64,000 nt of DNA from Nakamurella endophytica. Its GTDB lineage: Bacteria; Actinomycetota; Actinomycetes; Mycobacteriales; Nakamurellaceae. The notes beneath the pieces are model-generated. The model was not told the DNA's origin. It made no database searches and worked only from the letters and a program-made list of their open reading frames with translations. The stretch is from contig NZ_BMNA01000001.1 of the NCBI RefSeq assembly GCF_014646215.1, forward strand, positions 637,260 through 701,259, written 5' to 3'. The position numbers and the translations under genes were made by a program. Below, piece after piece: positions 1 to 8,588 of this stretch (positions are counted from its first letter, which is position 1; each line of letters opens with the position of its first letter).

Positions 1-25
1 CCCCCCCCCCCCCCCCCCCCCCCCC
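1..25. repeat. Poly-C homopolymer at the sequence edge
   Basis: The window opens with 25 consecutive C residues before ordinary sequence begins. A run of this kind at the very end of a sequence is more likely a read-end, tailing or assembly artefact than biology. Bases 26-144 contain no gene I can support. Confidence 0.8.
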
Positions 26-144
26 GCGGATCGACACCGGACCGGCGGCCGATGTCGCGCCGGGGCGCCGCCGTCCGCACCCCGGTCGCCCGGCGCCGCG
101 GGGCAGTCCCCGCCGGTCCGGGCGGTCCTCGGGCCGGGCCGCCC

Positions 145-1101
145 TCACCGGTCGTCGGTCGCGTCGCGGCAGACGGCGGCCAGGGTCGCCAGCGCGGCGG
201 AACGCCCGGCGGCCGCGGCGCCCGGGTCCGCGGCAGTGATCGCGGCCTTCCACAGGGCCCAACCGCGACCCCGGTCCCAGGTGTCGGCATCCAGGGCGGT
301 GGCCGCGCGGAACGTGCGCCGCGCCGCCCCGTCGAACATCGTCCATGCCGGGACGGTGTCGCAGGCCGGATCGCCGACGGCGCTGCACCCCCAGTCCAGC
401 ACCGCGGCGAGCCGCCCGTCCCGCACCAGGAGGTTGTTCACGGCGACGTCGCCGTGCACCCAGACGGGATCCCGGCGCCAGCGGCTCGCCAGCGCCCGGT
501 CCAGCACGTCACGGGCACCGGGCGCCGCGCCGGCGGGCAGCCGGTCGAGCGCCCGCACCGCCTCGCCGGCGTAGTGCGCCAGCGGGCCGCCGCGGAACAG
601 GCTGTGACCGCCGGCCGGTGGCCCACCGTCCGGGGGGACGTCCCGGAGCGCGGCCAGGAAGCCGCCCAGGTCGGCGGCCAGCACCGACGGCTCCCACCGG
701 GCGTCGGCCGCGACGGTGCCGTCCCGCCAGCGGTAGACCGACCACCGGAACGGATAGCCGAGCGCCGGCCGGCCGAGCGCCACCGGCTCCGGCACGGGCA
801 GCGGGAGCCGGCGCGCCAGCACGGGAAGCCAGTGGTGCTCCTTGTCGATCTGCGGCTCGTACCCGGCGGCACTGGGCAGCCGCACCGACAGCCGGTCACC
901 CAGCCGGAACGTCCGGTTGTCCCAACCCTGCGGGTCGGCCGCCCGCACCGGCAGGTGCGACCAGTGGGGGAACTGCAGCGCCACCAGCGCGGCCGCCAGC
1001 GCGGCGTCCACCACGAAAGGCGCGCCGGCGCCGGAAGGGCTGTCGTGCACCCGGACAGCGTCCGCGACGAACGCCCGCCGGCGCGAGCCGTTTCGCACCA
1101 T
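145..1101 (-). CDS. Aminoglycoside phosphotransferase (APH) family protein
   Basis: Small-molecule kinase of the APH/choline-kinase fold; the substrate cannot be told from sequence. The N-lobe pattern DNRTFRLGDRLSVRLP fits the nucleotide-binding strands. VWVHGDVAVNNLLV is the catalytic loop (HGDxxxxN) and AVLDWG is the metal-binding DxD/DFG equivalent near the C terminus. The ATG at 1101 gives 318 aa. A GTG at 1050 would start closer to where family members usually begin, and neither has a convincing ribosome binding site, so the start is uncertain. It is divergent from the Tad locus and probably unrelated to it. Proteins of this type are often annotated as aminoglycoside resistance, but nothing here shows resistance. 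Confidence 0.8.
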   Translation of the reverse strand: MVRNGSRRRAFVADAVRVHDSPSGAGAPFVVDAALAAALVALQFPHWSHLPVRAADPQGWDNRTFRLGDRLSVRLPSAAGYEPQIDKEHHWLPVLARRLPLPVPEPVALGRPALGYPFRWSVYRWRDGTVAADARWEPSVLAADLGGFLAALRDVPPDGGPPAGGHSLFRGGPLAHYAGEAVRALDRLPAGAAPGARDVLDRALASRWRRDPVWVHGDVAVNNLLVRDGRLAAVLDWGCSAVGDPACDTVPAWTMFDGAARRTFRAATALDADTWDRGRGWALWKAAITAADPGAAAAGRSAALATLAAVCRDATDDR

Positions 1102-1212
1102 GGCACGCGCCACGGGGTCGAGGACCCGGACCGGGTGGCTCCGGGCGCGCTCTCCGACGACGCGGGCCGTCACGGCACCGGCGACGGCACCGGCGACGGC
1201 TACGGTCGGCCC

Positions 1213-2004
1213 GTGAGCACGGAAAGCCTGTACACGGTGACCGTCGGTGCTTCCGCCGTCGTCGGAATGCTGACCGCCACGGTCCTGCTGCGCCGTGTCG
1301 CCGCTCGACCGGCCGCCGAGCACGACCCGGCGGGCGCCGACGCGGCCGGCCCGGTGCCGACCGTCCGACCGGAGGCACCGACCGAGCACGGTCCGGTCGG
1401 CGGCCGGCAGCCGGCGCCCGCCGCACCCGGAGCGGCATCCGCCGCGAACGGGTTGCCGCGCGCCGTCTCTCACCGAGCCGTCGCCGTGGTCGCCGTGATC
1501 GCCGGAGTCCTGTCCGCGCTGGTCGCCGTGCGTCTCGGGGCGACCTGGAGCCTGCCGGCCTACGCGGCGCTGGCGGTGGCGGGCGTGCTGCTGGCGGCCG
1601 TGGACCTGCGGGAACACCGGCTGCCCAACCGCGGGGTGGCCGCCACCGCGGTGGCCGGGCTGGCCCTGCTGGCGGTCGCGTCGCTGGGCGGCGCCGGCTG
1701 GGCACCGTTCGGTCGTGCCCTGGCCGGGGCGGCAGCGCTGTTCGCGGCCTACCTGGTGCTGGCACTGCTCGCACCGAGCGGCCTCGGCATGGGCGACGTC
1801 AAGCTGGCCGGCGCGCTCGGGCTGTACCTGGGGTACCTCGGCTGGCGGCCGCTGGTCCTCGGCGGGCTCGGCGGGTTCGTCCTGGTGGCCGTGGCCGGCC
1901 TGTTCCTCCTCGGAGCCCGGCGGGCGGACCGCCGCACGCAGCTGGCGTTCGGGCCCGCGATGGTGGCGGCGGCGTTGATCACGGTGCTCGTGCACGGTCA
2001 GTGA
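1213..2004 (+). CDS. Prepilin peptidase, A24 family (TadV/CpaA-like)
   Basis: Membrane aspartic protease that trims, and may methylate, type IV prepilins and Flp pilins at the inner face of the membrane. Both catalytic aspartates of the A24 family are visible: Asp131 in AAVDLREHRLPN and Asp195 in GMGDVKLAGALG (the GxGD motif). At least six hydrophobic segments follow an N-terminal segment, which is interrupted by a Pro/Ala-rich linker of roughly 60 residues. The GTG at 1213 is chosen because the reading frame upstream looks noncoding. It is the first gene of the Tad locus and the natural processor of the Flp pilin and pseudopilins that follow. A hairpin at 2056-2075 separates it from the pilin gene. 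Confidence 0.88.
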   Translation: MSTESLYTVTVGASAVVGMLTATVLLRRVAARPAAEHDPAGADAAGPVPTVRPEAPTEHGPVGGRQPAPAAPGAASAANGLPRAVSHRAVAVVAVIAGVLSALVAVRLGATWSLPAYAALAVAGVLLAAVDLREHRLPNRGVAATAVAGLALLAVASLGGAGWAPFGRALAGAAALFAAYLVLALLAPSGLGMGDVKLAGALGLYLGYLGWRPLVLGGLGGFVLVAVAGLFLLGARRADRRTQLAFGPAMVAAALITVLVHGQ

Positions 2005-2055
2005 CGGGCGGACCGGCGGCGCTGGGCCGGTCGGGACGGCGCCGTGCGGGCACCC

Positions 2056-2075
2056 GTCGTCCCTCTCGGGACGAC
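2056..2075 (+). terminator. Hairpin downstream of the prepilin peptidase
   Basis: Perfect 8-bp stem GTCGTCCC / GGGACGAC with a 4-nt TCTC loop, about 50 bp after the prepilin peptidase stop. There is no U-tract, as is common for actinobacterial terminators. The remaining sequence to 2348 is an ordinary leader region for the pilin gene. It is locally richer in A/T around 2255-2300, where a promoter is likely, but I could not fix -35/-10 boxes with proper spacing. Confidence 0.5.
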
Positions 2076-2348
2076 CGGTCCCCGAACGGCCGCGAACAGC
2101 CCGCAGGCATTCGGGTGGTCCGGAGGTGCGGGTCGACCTGCCGTCCACTGAGGAGTGGTCACATCACCGCTCCGGGAGAGCGGTTCACTCGCTCCGTCGG
2201 TAACGCCGGTGACCTACACACGGGTCGTAGCGGTCGCGCGCCGCAGGTCCACCCGGACGATACCGCTACTTTGTGTCAACCTGCCGCTACGCTGAGTGGG
2301 TCGAGCGGATCGCCGACATCGTCCCGGATCTCCCAGCTAGGAGTCGTC

Positions 2349-2585
2349 ATGAACGCCCTCTACGCCACGCTGTACAGCTTCGCCGTCACCACCAAGGACC
2401 GCCTCCGCCGTGAGGAGCGCGGGGCCACGGCCGTCGAGTACGGGCTGCTCGTCGGGCTGATCGCCGTGGTGATCATCGCGGCAGTGCTGCTGCTCGGGCC
2501 GAAGCTGAGCGGCATCTTCACGTCCGTCAACGACAAGCTGCCCGGCGGTTCCGGCGCGACCTCCGGCGCCACGCCGACCAGCTGA
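2349..2585 (+). CDS. Flp/Fap-type major pilin
   Basis: Structural subunit of a Tad pilus. The 78-aa product has the hallmark Flp arrangement: a short basic leader (TKDRLRREERG), the cleavage-site region G-ATAVEYGLLVGLIAVV with the conserved Glu and Tyr, a single hydrophobic helix, and a short Gly/Ser/Thr-rich tail. Cleavage is expected after the Gly preceding ATAVEY, by the peptidase encoded just upstream. The ATG has an AGGAG ribosome binding site at 2339-2343. It lies alone between a 344-bp leader region and the TadE gene, consistent with high-level expression from its own promoter. Confidence 0.93.
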   Translation: MNALYATLYSFAVTTKDRLRREERGATAVEYGLLVGLIAVVIIAAVLLLGPKLSGIFTSVNDKLPGGSGATSGATPTS

Positions 2586-2615
2586 CGCCCATCTCGTAGC
2601 GGACGGACGACACCC

Positions 2616-3122
2616 ATGACCACCACGGACGGTTCCCGCCCGGACGGGACGCCCGGCACGGGCGCCCGGCCGGCGGGGACCGCCGTGGCGGGTCACGGAC
2701 GCCCCGCCCGCAGCGCGACCCGCCGGCGGGCCGCCGGCCGACAGGACCCCGAGAGCGGCGCCGTGGCCGTCGAGTTCGCGCTCGTGCTGCTGCCGCTGGT
2801 GCTGATCCTCTTCGGGATCATCGACTTCGGCCGGGTCTACGACCAGCAGCTCGGGCTGACCGCCGCCGCCCGCGAGGGTGTCCGGACCATGGCGGTGCAG
2901 AACAGCACCGCCGCCGCCCGCAGCGCCGCGCGGGCCGCCGCCCCGCAGCTGTCCCCCGCGCTGACCGACGCGCAGATCCAGATCTCCCCGGCGACCTGCT
3001 CCATCGGCACGACGGTGCGGGTCACGGTGACCTATCCGCTGTCGTCGGTGAGCGGCTTCTTCACCGGGTTGTTCGCCGGACGGAACCTGACCGGCACCGG
3101 GGTCATGCGATGCGGCGGCTGA
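2616..3122 (+). CDS. tadE: TadE-family pseudopilin
   Basis: Minor pilin-like protein of the Tad apparatus. An unusually long, Arg/Gly/Ala-rich cytoplasmic leader of about 45 residues precedes the TadE signature ESGAVAVEFALVLLPLVLILFG, a processing-site-like Gly/Glu pattern followed by one transmembrane helix. Then comes FGRVYDQQLGLTAAAREGVR, typical of TadE proteins in actinobacteria. The C-terminal half is a small extracytoplasmic domain with two Cys residues (ATCSIGT and VMRCGG) that could pair. The next gene starts inside its last codons. An internal start closer to the transmembrane segment cannot be excluded. Confidence 0.88.
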   Translation: MTTTDGSRPDGTPGTGARPAGTAVAGHGRPARSATRRRAAGRQDPESGAVAVEFALVLLPLVLILFGIIDFGRVYDQQLGLTAAAREGVRTMAVQNSTAAARSAARAAAPQLSPALTDAQIQISPATCSIGTTVRVTVTYPLSSVSGFFTGLFAGRNLTGTGVMRCGG

Positions 3123-4042
3123 CCGACGACCGTGGTGCCGTCGGCGTTCTCGTCGCCGTGCTGCTGGTCCCGATGCTGCTGCTGACCGCCCTCGTCGTGG
3201 ACGTCGGCACCGCCTACGTCGAGCGCCGGCAGCTGCAGAACGCCGCCGACGCCGCCGCTCTCGCCGTCGCGGCCGACTGCGGCCGAGGCGCCTGCGGCAA
3301 CACCGCGACCACCGCAACCACTCTCGCCGCGGCCAACGTCGGCCGCAGCGGCACCACGGCCATCGCCACGGTGACCGGGCACCAGGTCACCGTCCGCACC
3401 AGCGGCCCGGTCGACTACACGTTCGCGCCGCTGATCGGCATCCGCGGCCGGACCGTGGGCGCGTCGAGCACGGCAGGCTGGGGTGCGCCGACCGGTGGCC
3501 GGTCCGTGCTCCCGCTGGCCTTCTCGTGGTGCTCGTTCCAGGCGCAGACCGGCGGCGGGCTGCCGACCCGCACCACGCCGACGACCATCCTGTTCCCCAA
3601 GACCGACGCCACGGCCTGCACCGGACCCTCCGGCAACCCGGTGCCGGGCGGCTTCGCCTGGCTGACGGCGGACAGCGGCGGATGCTGGGCCACCACGTCG
3701 ATCTCGACGGCGCGGGTCTACTCCGACCCCGGCCGCTCGGCCCCGAGCTCCTGTAGTGCCGCCAGTTTCGCGGCCGTGCTGAACCGGACGGTGCTGCTGC
3801 CGGTATTCGACACCTTCGGGCTGAGCGGCAGCAACGCCTGGTACCACGTGTACGCCTACGCCGCCTTCCGGGTCACCGGCTACAACTTCGGCGGCCAGAA
3901 CAAGAGCTCGCCCGCTCCCTGCTCGGGCAACGACAGCTGCATCGCCGGCTACTTCACCGTCTACGTCGAACCATCCCAGGGCTGGACCTACGGCGCGGCC
4001 GCTCCGGATCTCGGAGCCCGCCTGGTCACCCTCGTCGCATAG
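3110..4042 (+). CDS. TadG-like pilus assembly protein (TadE/TadG N-terminal domain)
   Basis: Single-pass membrane protein of the Tad locus. The N terminus DDRGAVGVLVAVLLVPMLLL is followed by DVGTAYVERRQLQNAADAAA, the standard TadG N-terminal signature (Pfam-type putative Flp pilus-assembly TadG-like domain). The remaining 250 residues are extracytoplasmic and include about eight Cys, suggesting disulfides. No VWA domain is visible, unlike long proteobacterial TadG. The start overlaps the tadE stop by 13 bp, implying coupled translation. The next gene follows after 7 bp. Confidence 0.85.
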   Translation: MRRLTDDRGAVGVLVAVLLVPMLLLTALVVDVGTAYVERRQLQNAADAAALAVAADCGRGACGNTATTATTLAAANVGRSGTTAIATVTGHQVTVRTSGPVDYTFAPLIGIRGRTVGASSTAGWGAPTGGRSVLPLAFSWCSFQAQTGGGLPTRTTPTTILFPKTDATACTGPSGNPVPGGFAWLTADSGGCWATTSISTARVYSDPGRSAPSSCSAASFAAVLNRTVLLPVFDTFGLSGSNAWYHVYAYAAFRVTGYNFGGQNKSSPAPCSGNDSCIAGYFTVYVEPSQGWTYGAAAPDLGARLVTLVA

Positions 4043-4049
4043 GAATCCC

Positions 4050-4949
4050 ATGAAGAGTCGCCTGTTGGCCGCCGCGGTGGCCCTGGTGCTCGCCGCGGCG
4101 GGCACCGTCGTGCTGGTCTCGTACCTGCGCGGCGTCGACGTCCGCGCCGCGCAGGCGGCCCGGGCCGCCGCCCCCCGCACGGTCGCGGTCCTGGTCGCCG
4201 CCCGGCCCATCCCCGCCGGCGCCCCGGCCGCCGCGGTCGCCGCCGCCGTCACCTCGGTGGAGCTGCCCGAGTCGGCGGTCCTGCCGGACCGGATCACCGA
4301 TCCCGCGCAGCTCGCCGGCCGGGTCGCACTGGTGCCGCTGGCCGCCGGAGAGCAGTTGCTGCTCGCCAAGTTCGGGACGCCGCCGCCCGCGACGACGGCC
4401 GCCACACCGACGGTGTCCGTGTCGCCGTCCTTTCAGCAGGTCACCGTGCTGCTGCCGGCCGAGCGCGCGCTGGGCGGCCGGGTTGCGCCCGGCCAGACCG
4501 TGGGCATCTTCATCTCCCTCAAGAGCGGGCAGACGCATCTGGCCGTGCAGAAGGTCCTGGTGACCGCGGTGCAGAAGAACGCAGCCCCGGCGCCGGCCAC
4601 CGGCACCACCGCGTCCACCACGCCACAGCCCGGGGACGCCGCGGCCGGCGCGGACGCCGCCGCGACCGGGACCTCGACGGCGGCACCGGCCGGCACCGTC
4701 GCGCCGGTCGCCGCCGACGCCGCCGCCGTCGCAGCCGACGCCGCCGCGGCCACCACCACCAGCACCGGCACCGGCACTCCTGCGGTCGACCCGACGGTCG
4801 CCCTGCTGGTGACCTTCGCGCTCTCCACCCCGGACAGCGAGAAGGTCGTCTTCGCCGCCGAGCACGGCTCCATCTGGCTGTCCGACGACCCGGCCACGGC
4901 GGACGAGAACGGCACCCGGATCGTCGACGGACAGAAGGTGTACCGATGA
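4050..4949 (+). CDS. cpaB: CpaB/RcpC-type pilus assembly protein with SAF domain
   Basis: Membrane-anchored periplasmic component of Tad systems. Residues 1-30 form a signal anchor. Residues 45-110 (VLVAARPIPAGAP to GRVALVPLAAGEQLLLAKFG) form an SAF domain, and a second conserved segment (QVTVLLPAERALGGRVAPGQTVGIFISL) is typical of CpaB/RcpC. Between about residues 180 and 245 there is a low-complexity Ala/Thr/Gly stretch that breaks the C-terminal domain before it resumes at VALLVTFALSTPDSEKVVFAAEHGSIWLS. Its stop overlaps the next start by 4 bp (ATGA). Confidence 0.85.
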   Translation: MKSRLLAAAVALVLAAAGTVVLVSYLRGVDVRAAQAARAAAPRTVAVLVAARPIPAGAPAAAVAAAVTSVELPESAVLPDRITDPAQLAGRVALVPLAAGEQLLLAKFGTPPPATTAATPTVSVSPSFQQVTVLLPAERALGGRVAPGQTVGIFISLKSGQTHLAVQKVLVTAVQKNAAPAPATGTTASTTPQPGDAAAGADAAATGTSTAAPAGTVAPVAADAAAVAADAAAATTTSTGTGTPAVDPTVALLVTFALSTPDSEKVVFAAEHGSIWLSDDPATADENGTRIVDGQKVYR

Positions 4950-6160
4950 GCGCGATGGCGGTGTGCACGACCTCGGACGAGTTCGTCCGGCGGGTCCGGC
5001 TGGCCGTGGGCGCGGACAGCGTCGTGGTGATCACCGCGGACAGCACCGTCGACCGGCGCGAGGACGGCGCCTACCCGGGGCACAGTCCCGCGCGGATCGT
5101 GGCGGAACTGGCTGCCCGAGGGCTGCCCGACCTGGTCGTCTTCGGACCCGGGGTCCCGACCGGCGCCGCCCTCGAGGTCGCGACGCACCTGGACGAGCGG
5201 CACCTGCCGACGGCCGTGGTGCTCGCGAACGGCGTCGGCAGCGACCAGTGGCTCACCGCCATGCGGGCCGGCGTCAAGGACGTGCTCCCGCCGGACGCCG
5301 ACGTCGGCGACATCCGGTCGGTGCTGGAGCGCACGGCTGCGGTCGCCGTCGCCCGCCGGCAGGCCGGTGACACCGAGGTCGGACGCCCCCGCGGCCGCGT
5401 CATCCCGGTGGGCTCGCCCAAGGGCGGCTGCGGGAAGACCACCGTCGCGACGAACCTGGCGGTCGGGTTGGCGAAACTGGCGCCGCACCAGACGGTCATC
5501 GTCGACCTGGACCTGCAGTTCGGCGACGTGGCCACCGCGCTCCAGCTGGCACCCGAGCAGGGCATCGCGGAGGCGGCGCAGGTGCGGGACCTGGATGCCA
5601 TGGGGCTGAAGACCTTCCTCAAGCCGCACCCGACCGGCCTGTACTCGCTGTGCGCGCCCGAGTCGCCCGCCGCCGCGGACGCCATCAGCGGCGAACAGGT
5701 GGGGCGGTTGCTGGACTTCCTGGCCACGGAGTTCCGGTACGTCGTCGTGGACACCGCCCCGGGACTCACCGAGCACACCCTCGCCGTGCTCGACCAGGCC
5801 ACCGACGCCGTCCTGATGTGCTCCATGGACGTGCCCAGCATCCGCGGCCTGTACAAGGAACTCGAGATCCTGCAGGAGTTGTCGCTGACCCGCATGCACC
5901 GGCAGATCCTGCTCAACTTCGCCGACCGGCACAGCGGGTTGACCGTCAAGGACGTCGAGGAGGTGCTCGGCACACCGGTCGATCTCGTGCTGCCCCGGTC
6001 GAGAGCCGTTCCACTGTCGACCAATCGCGGTGTTCCCCTGCTGCAGGGCCGCCCGCGGGACCCGGTCAGCAAGGGACTGCAGACGCTCGTCGGACGGTTC
6101 CAGCCGCAACTGCGCAAGGCCGTCGGCCGCGCGCCCAAGCACCGGGCGGTGGCCCGGTGA
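4946..6160 (+). CDS. cpaE: CpaE/TadZ-like septum-site ATPase (atypical receiver plus ParA/MinD domain)
   Basis: Positions the Tad machine at the cell pole or membrane in characterised systems. The first 140 or so residues resemble a degenerate response-regulator receiver lacking a clear phospho-acceptor pattern. Residues about 155-166 contain the deviant Walker A SPKGGCGKTT, followed by IVDLDLQFGDVATAL (Walker A-prime/switch region of ParA/MinD proteins) and VVVDTAPGL (Walker B). The C terminus (LVGRFQPQLRKAVG) is basic. Translation is probably coupled on both sides: ATGA overlap with cpaB and GTGA overlap with cpaF. Confidence 0.87.
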   Translation: MSAMAVCTTSDEFVRRVRLAVGADSVVVITADSTVDRREDGAYPGHSPARIVAELAARGLPDLVVFGPGVPTGAALEVATHLDERHLPTAVVLANGVGSDQWLTAMRAGVKDVLPPDADVGDIRSVLERTAAVAVARRQAGDTEVGRPRGRVIPVGSPKGGCGKTTVATNLAVGLAKLAPHQTVIVDLDLQFGDVATALQLAPEQGIAEAAQVRDLDAMGLKTFLKPHPTGLYSLCAPESPAAADAISGEQVGRLLDFLATEFRYVVVDTAPGLTEHTLAVLDQATDAVLMCSMDVPSIRGLYKELEILQELSLTRMHRQILLNFADRHSGLTVKDVEEVLGTPVDLVLPRSRAVPLSTNRGVPLLQGRPRDPVSKGLQTLVGRFQPQLRKAVGRAPKHRAVAR

Positions 6161-7587
6161 AGCTGTCGCAACGGCTGCAGGTGGTCCGGGACGTGGCGCC
6201 GGCCGCCCCCGCCTCCCTCGGCACCACCCGGGCCGCCACCACCCGCGCCGCCACCACGACGGCTCCCCGCCGGCCGGCGCTGGAACCGGTGGCGGCGCCG
6301 CCGGTCGACGCCCTGGCGGCATTGAAGGACCGGGCGACCAAGGCCTTGTTCGAGCGGATCGGCGCCCGGCTCAACGACGCCGGCATGGCCGAGGACGCCC
6401 TGCACGCGCTGGTCCGCGAGGAGCTCGGGCACGTTGTCGAGCAGGAGGAGGTGCCGCTGTCCCCGGACGAGCGGCAGCGCCTGCTCCGGGACGTCAGCGA
6501 CGACGTGCTCGGCTACGGGCCGCTGCAGCGGCTGCTGGACGACGCCTCCGTCACCGAGATCATGGTCAACGGCCCGGACACCGTCTTCGTCGAGCGGAAC
6601 GGGCGGCTGGTCCGCACCTCGGCGCGGTTCGCGTCCGAGGACCACGTGCGGCGGGTCATCGAGCGCATCGTGTCGCGGGTCGGCCGGCGGATCGACGAGT
6701 CGTCGCCGCTGGTGGACGCCCGGCTGCCAGACGGCTCCCGGGTGAACGCGATCATCCCGCCGCTGGCGTTCAGTGGCTCGTCGCTGACCATCCGGAAGTT
6801 CGCCAAGGACCCGTTCGAGGTCGACGATCTCGTCGCATTCGGCACGCTGTCCCCCGAGATGGCCGAGCTGCTGCGGGCCGCCGTGCAGGCGCGGCTGAAC
6901 ATCATCGTCTCCGGCGGCACCGGCACCGGCAAGACGACGCTGCTGAACGTGCTGTCCTCGTTCATCCCGGAGGGCGAGCGGATCGTCACGATCGAGGACG
7001 CCGTCGAGCTGCAGCTGCAGCAGGAGCACGTCGTCCGGCTGGAGAGCCGGCCGCCCAACATCGAGGGCAAGGGCGCGGTGACGATCCGCGACCTGGTGCG
7101 CAACTCGCTCCGGATGCGCCCGGACCGCATCGTGGTCGGCGAGTGTCGCGGCGGCGAGAGCCTGGACATGTTGCAGGCCATGAACACCGGCCACGACGGG
7201 TCGCTGTCCACGGTGCACGCCAACTCGCCCCGGGACGCGCTGTCCCGGCTGGAGACCCTGGTGCTGATGGCCGGCATGGACCTGCCGCTGCGCGCCATCC
7301 GCGAGCAGATCGCCTCCGCCGTCGACGTCTTCGTGCAGCTGACCCGGCTGCGCGACGGGTCCCGGCGGGTCACCCACGTCACCGAGGTGCAGGGCATGGA
7401 AGGCGACGTGGTGACCCTGCAGGACGCCTTCGTCTTCGACTACTCGGCCGGCGTCGACGCCAACGGCCGTTTCCTGGGCCGGGCGGTCCCCACCGGCGTC
7501 CGGCCGCGGTTCACCGACCGGATCCGCGACATGGGCATCAGCCTGTCCCCCAGCGTCTTCGGCGCCTCGCCGGCCGGGCGGCGGTAG
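6157..7587 (+). CDS. cpaF: CpaF/TadA secretion ATPase
   Basis: Hexameric AAA-type ATPase that powers Flp pilus extrusion, and in some Tad systems retraction. After a Thr/Ala-rich N-terminal 45 residues comes the N-terminal domain (DDVLGYGPLQRLLDDASVTEIMVNG). Walker A SGGTGTGKTT lies around residues 252-261, the Asp box IVTIEDAVELQL follows, Walker B RIVVGECRGGE lies around 323-333, and the His box is GSLSTVHANS. All are the canonical signatures of the type II/IV secretion ATPase family, CpaF branch. The GTG at 6157 overlaps the cpaE stop (GTGA). Length (476 aa) is normal. Confidence 0.93.
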   Translation: MKLSQRLQVVRDVAPAAPASLGTTRAATTRAATTTAPRRPALEPVAAPPVDALAALKDRATKALFERIGARLNDAGMAEDALHALVREELGHVVEQEEVPLSPDERQRLLRDVSDDVLGYGPLQRLLDDASVTEIMVNGPDTVFVERNGRLVRTSARFASEDHVRRVIERIVSRVGRRIDESSPLVDARLPDGSRVNAIIPPLAFSGSSLTIRKFAKDPFEVDDLVAFGTLSPEMAELLRAAVQARLNIIVSGGTGTGKTTLLNVLSSFIPEGERIVTIEDAVELQLQQEHVVRLESRPPNIEGKGAVTIRDLVRNSLRMRPDRIVVGECRGGESLDMLQAMNTGHDGSLSTVHANSPRDALSRLETLVLMAGMDLPLRAIREQIASAVDVFVQLTRLRDGSRRVTHVTEVQGMEGDVVTLQDAFVFDYSAGVDANGRFLGRAVPTGVRPRFTDRIRDMGISLSPSVFGASPAGRR

Positions 7588-7589
7588 CC

Positions 7590-8531
7590 GTGGACCCGTC
7601 CCTGTTCGCCGGCGTCGCCGCCTGCTGGCTGGCCGTCCTGGTCGGCGTCGTCGCGCTGGTGCGGCCGGGCTCGCGCCGGGTCGCGCCGGAACGCCGGCGG
7701 CGGCCCGGCGCGCAGGCGCCCGCCGGCGTGCTCGCCGCGCCCAGCCGCCGGGTCACCGGCGGCATCGAGCGGATGCTGGCCCGCACCGGCCGGTCGCACC
7801 GGATCGCCGCCGCCCTGGACAGCGCCGGCCGCACCACCCGCCCTCAGGACTTCGTGCTCGTGGTCGCCGCGGCCGCGCTGGCCGCGGCCGCCGTCGGGAT
7901 GCTGCTCGGCGGCCCGCTGCCCGCCGCCCTGCTCGCCCTGCTGCCGCCGGTGCTGGCCCGGGTGTGGCTGGGCACGGCGGCCGGGCGGCGCCGGGCGGCC
8001 TTCGCCGACCAGCTGGACGACTCGCTGCAGCTGCTGGCCGGCAGCCTGCGCGCCGGGCACAGTCTGCTGCGCGCCGTCGACGCCGTCTCCCGCGAGGCGG
8101 AGGAACCGACGTCCGCCGAGTTCCAGCGGATCCTCAACGAGACCAGGGTCGGCCGCGAGCTGATCGATTCCCTGGACGACACCGCCCGGCGGATGGCCAG
8201 CGACGACTTCGTCTGGGTGTCCCAGGCGATCGCCATCCACCGGGAGGTCGGCGGGGACCTGGCCGAGGTGCTGGACACCGTCGGCCACACCATCCGCGAG
8301 CGGAACCAGATCCGCCGGCAGGTCAAGGCGCTGTCCGCCGAGGGCCGGATGTCCGGCGTCGTGCTGATGCTGCTGCCGTTCGGCGTCGCCGGGTTCCTGC
8401 TGATGACCAACCCGGCGCACCTGGCCGCGCTGACGCACGGCGTGCTGGGCTGGTCGATGATCGCCGGCGCGGTGCTGCTGATGGTCATCGGCGGCCTGTG
8501 GCTGCGCAGGACGGTGTCGTTCAAGTTCTGA
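7590..8531 (+). CDS. tadB: TadB-like pilus assembly membrane protein (T2SSF domain)
   Basis: Inner-membrane platform protein paired with TadC. The first hydrophobic segment is at residues 3-20, two more at about 90-125, and two at the C terminus (VVLMLLPFGVAGFLLM and SMIAGAVLLMVIGGLWL). Between them lies the cytoplasmic type II secretion F domain with QLDDSLQLLAGSLRAGHSLLRAVDAV and GGDLAEVLDTVGHTIRER, diagnostic of TadB/TadC. The GTG at 7590 lies 2 bp after the cpaF stop. The product is 313 aa. Confidence 0.9.
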   Translation: MDPSLFAGVAACWLAVLVGVVALVRPGSRRVAPERRRRPGAQAPAGVLAAPSRRVTGGIERMLARTGRSHRIAAALDSAGRTTRPQDFVLVVAAAALAAAAVGMLLGGPLPAALLALLPPVLARVWLGTAAGRRRAAFADQLDDSLQLLAGSLRAGHSLLRAVDAVSREAEEPTSAEFQRILNETRVGRELIDSLDDTARRMASDDFVWVSQAIAIHREVGGDLAEVLDTVGHTIRERNQIRRQVKALSAEGRMSGVVLMLLPFGVAGFLLMTNPAHLAALTHGVLGWSMIAGAVLLMVIGGLWLRRTVSFKF

Positions 8532-8588
8532 GGCGGGCGCCCGAACCCGCCATCGCGCAACCGTTTCCACCGTTTCGAGAGGACAGCC

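Noticed and set aside
145-1101. Aminoglycoside resistance gene
   Set aside because: Only the APH fold is supported; the family contains many kinases with other substrates and there is no mobile context.
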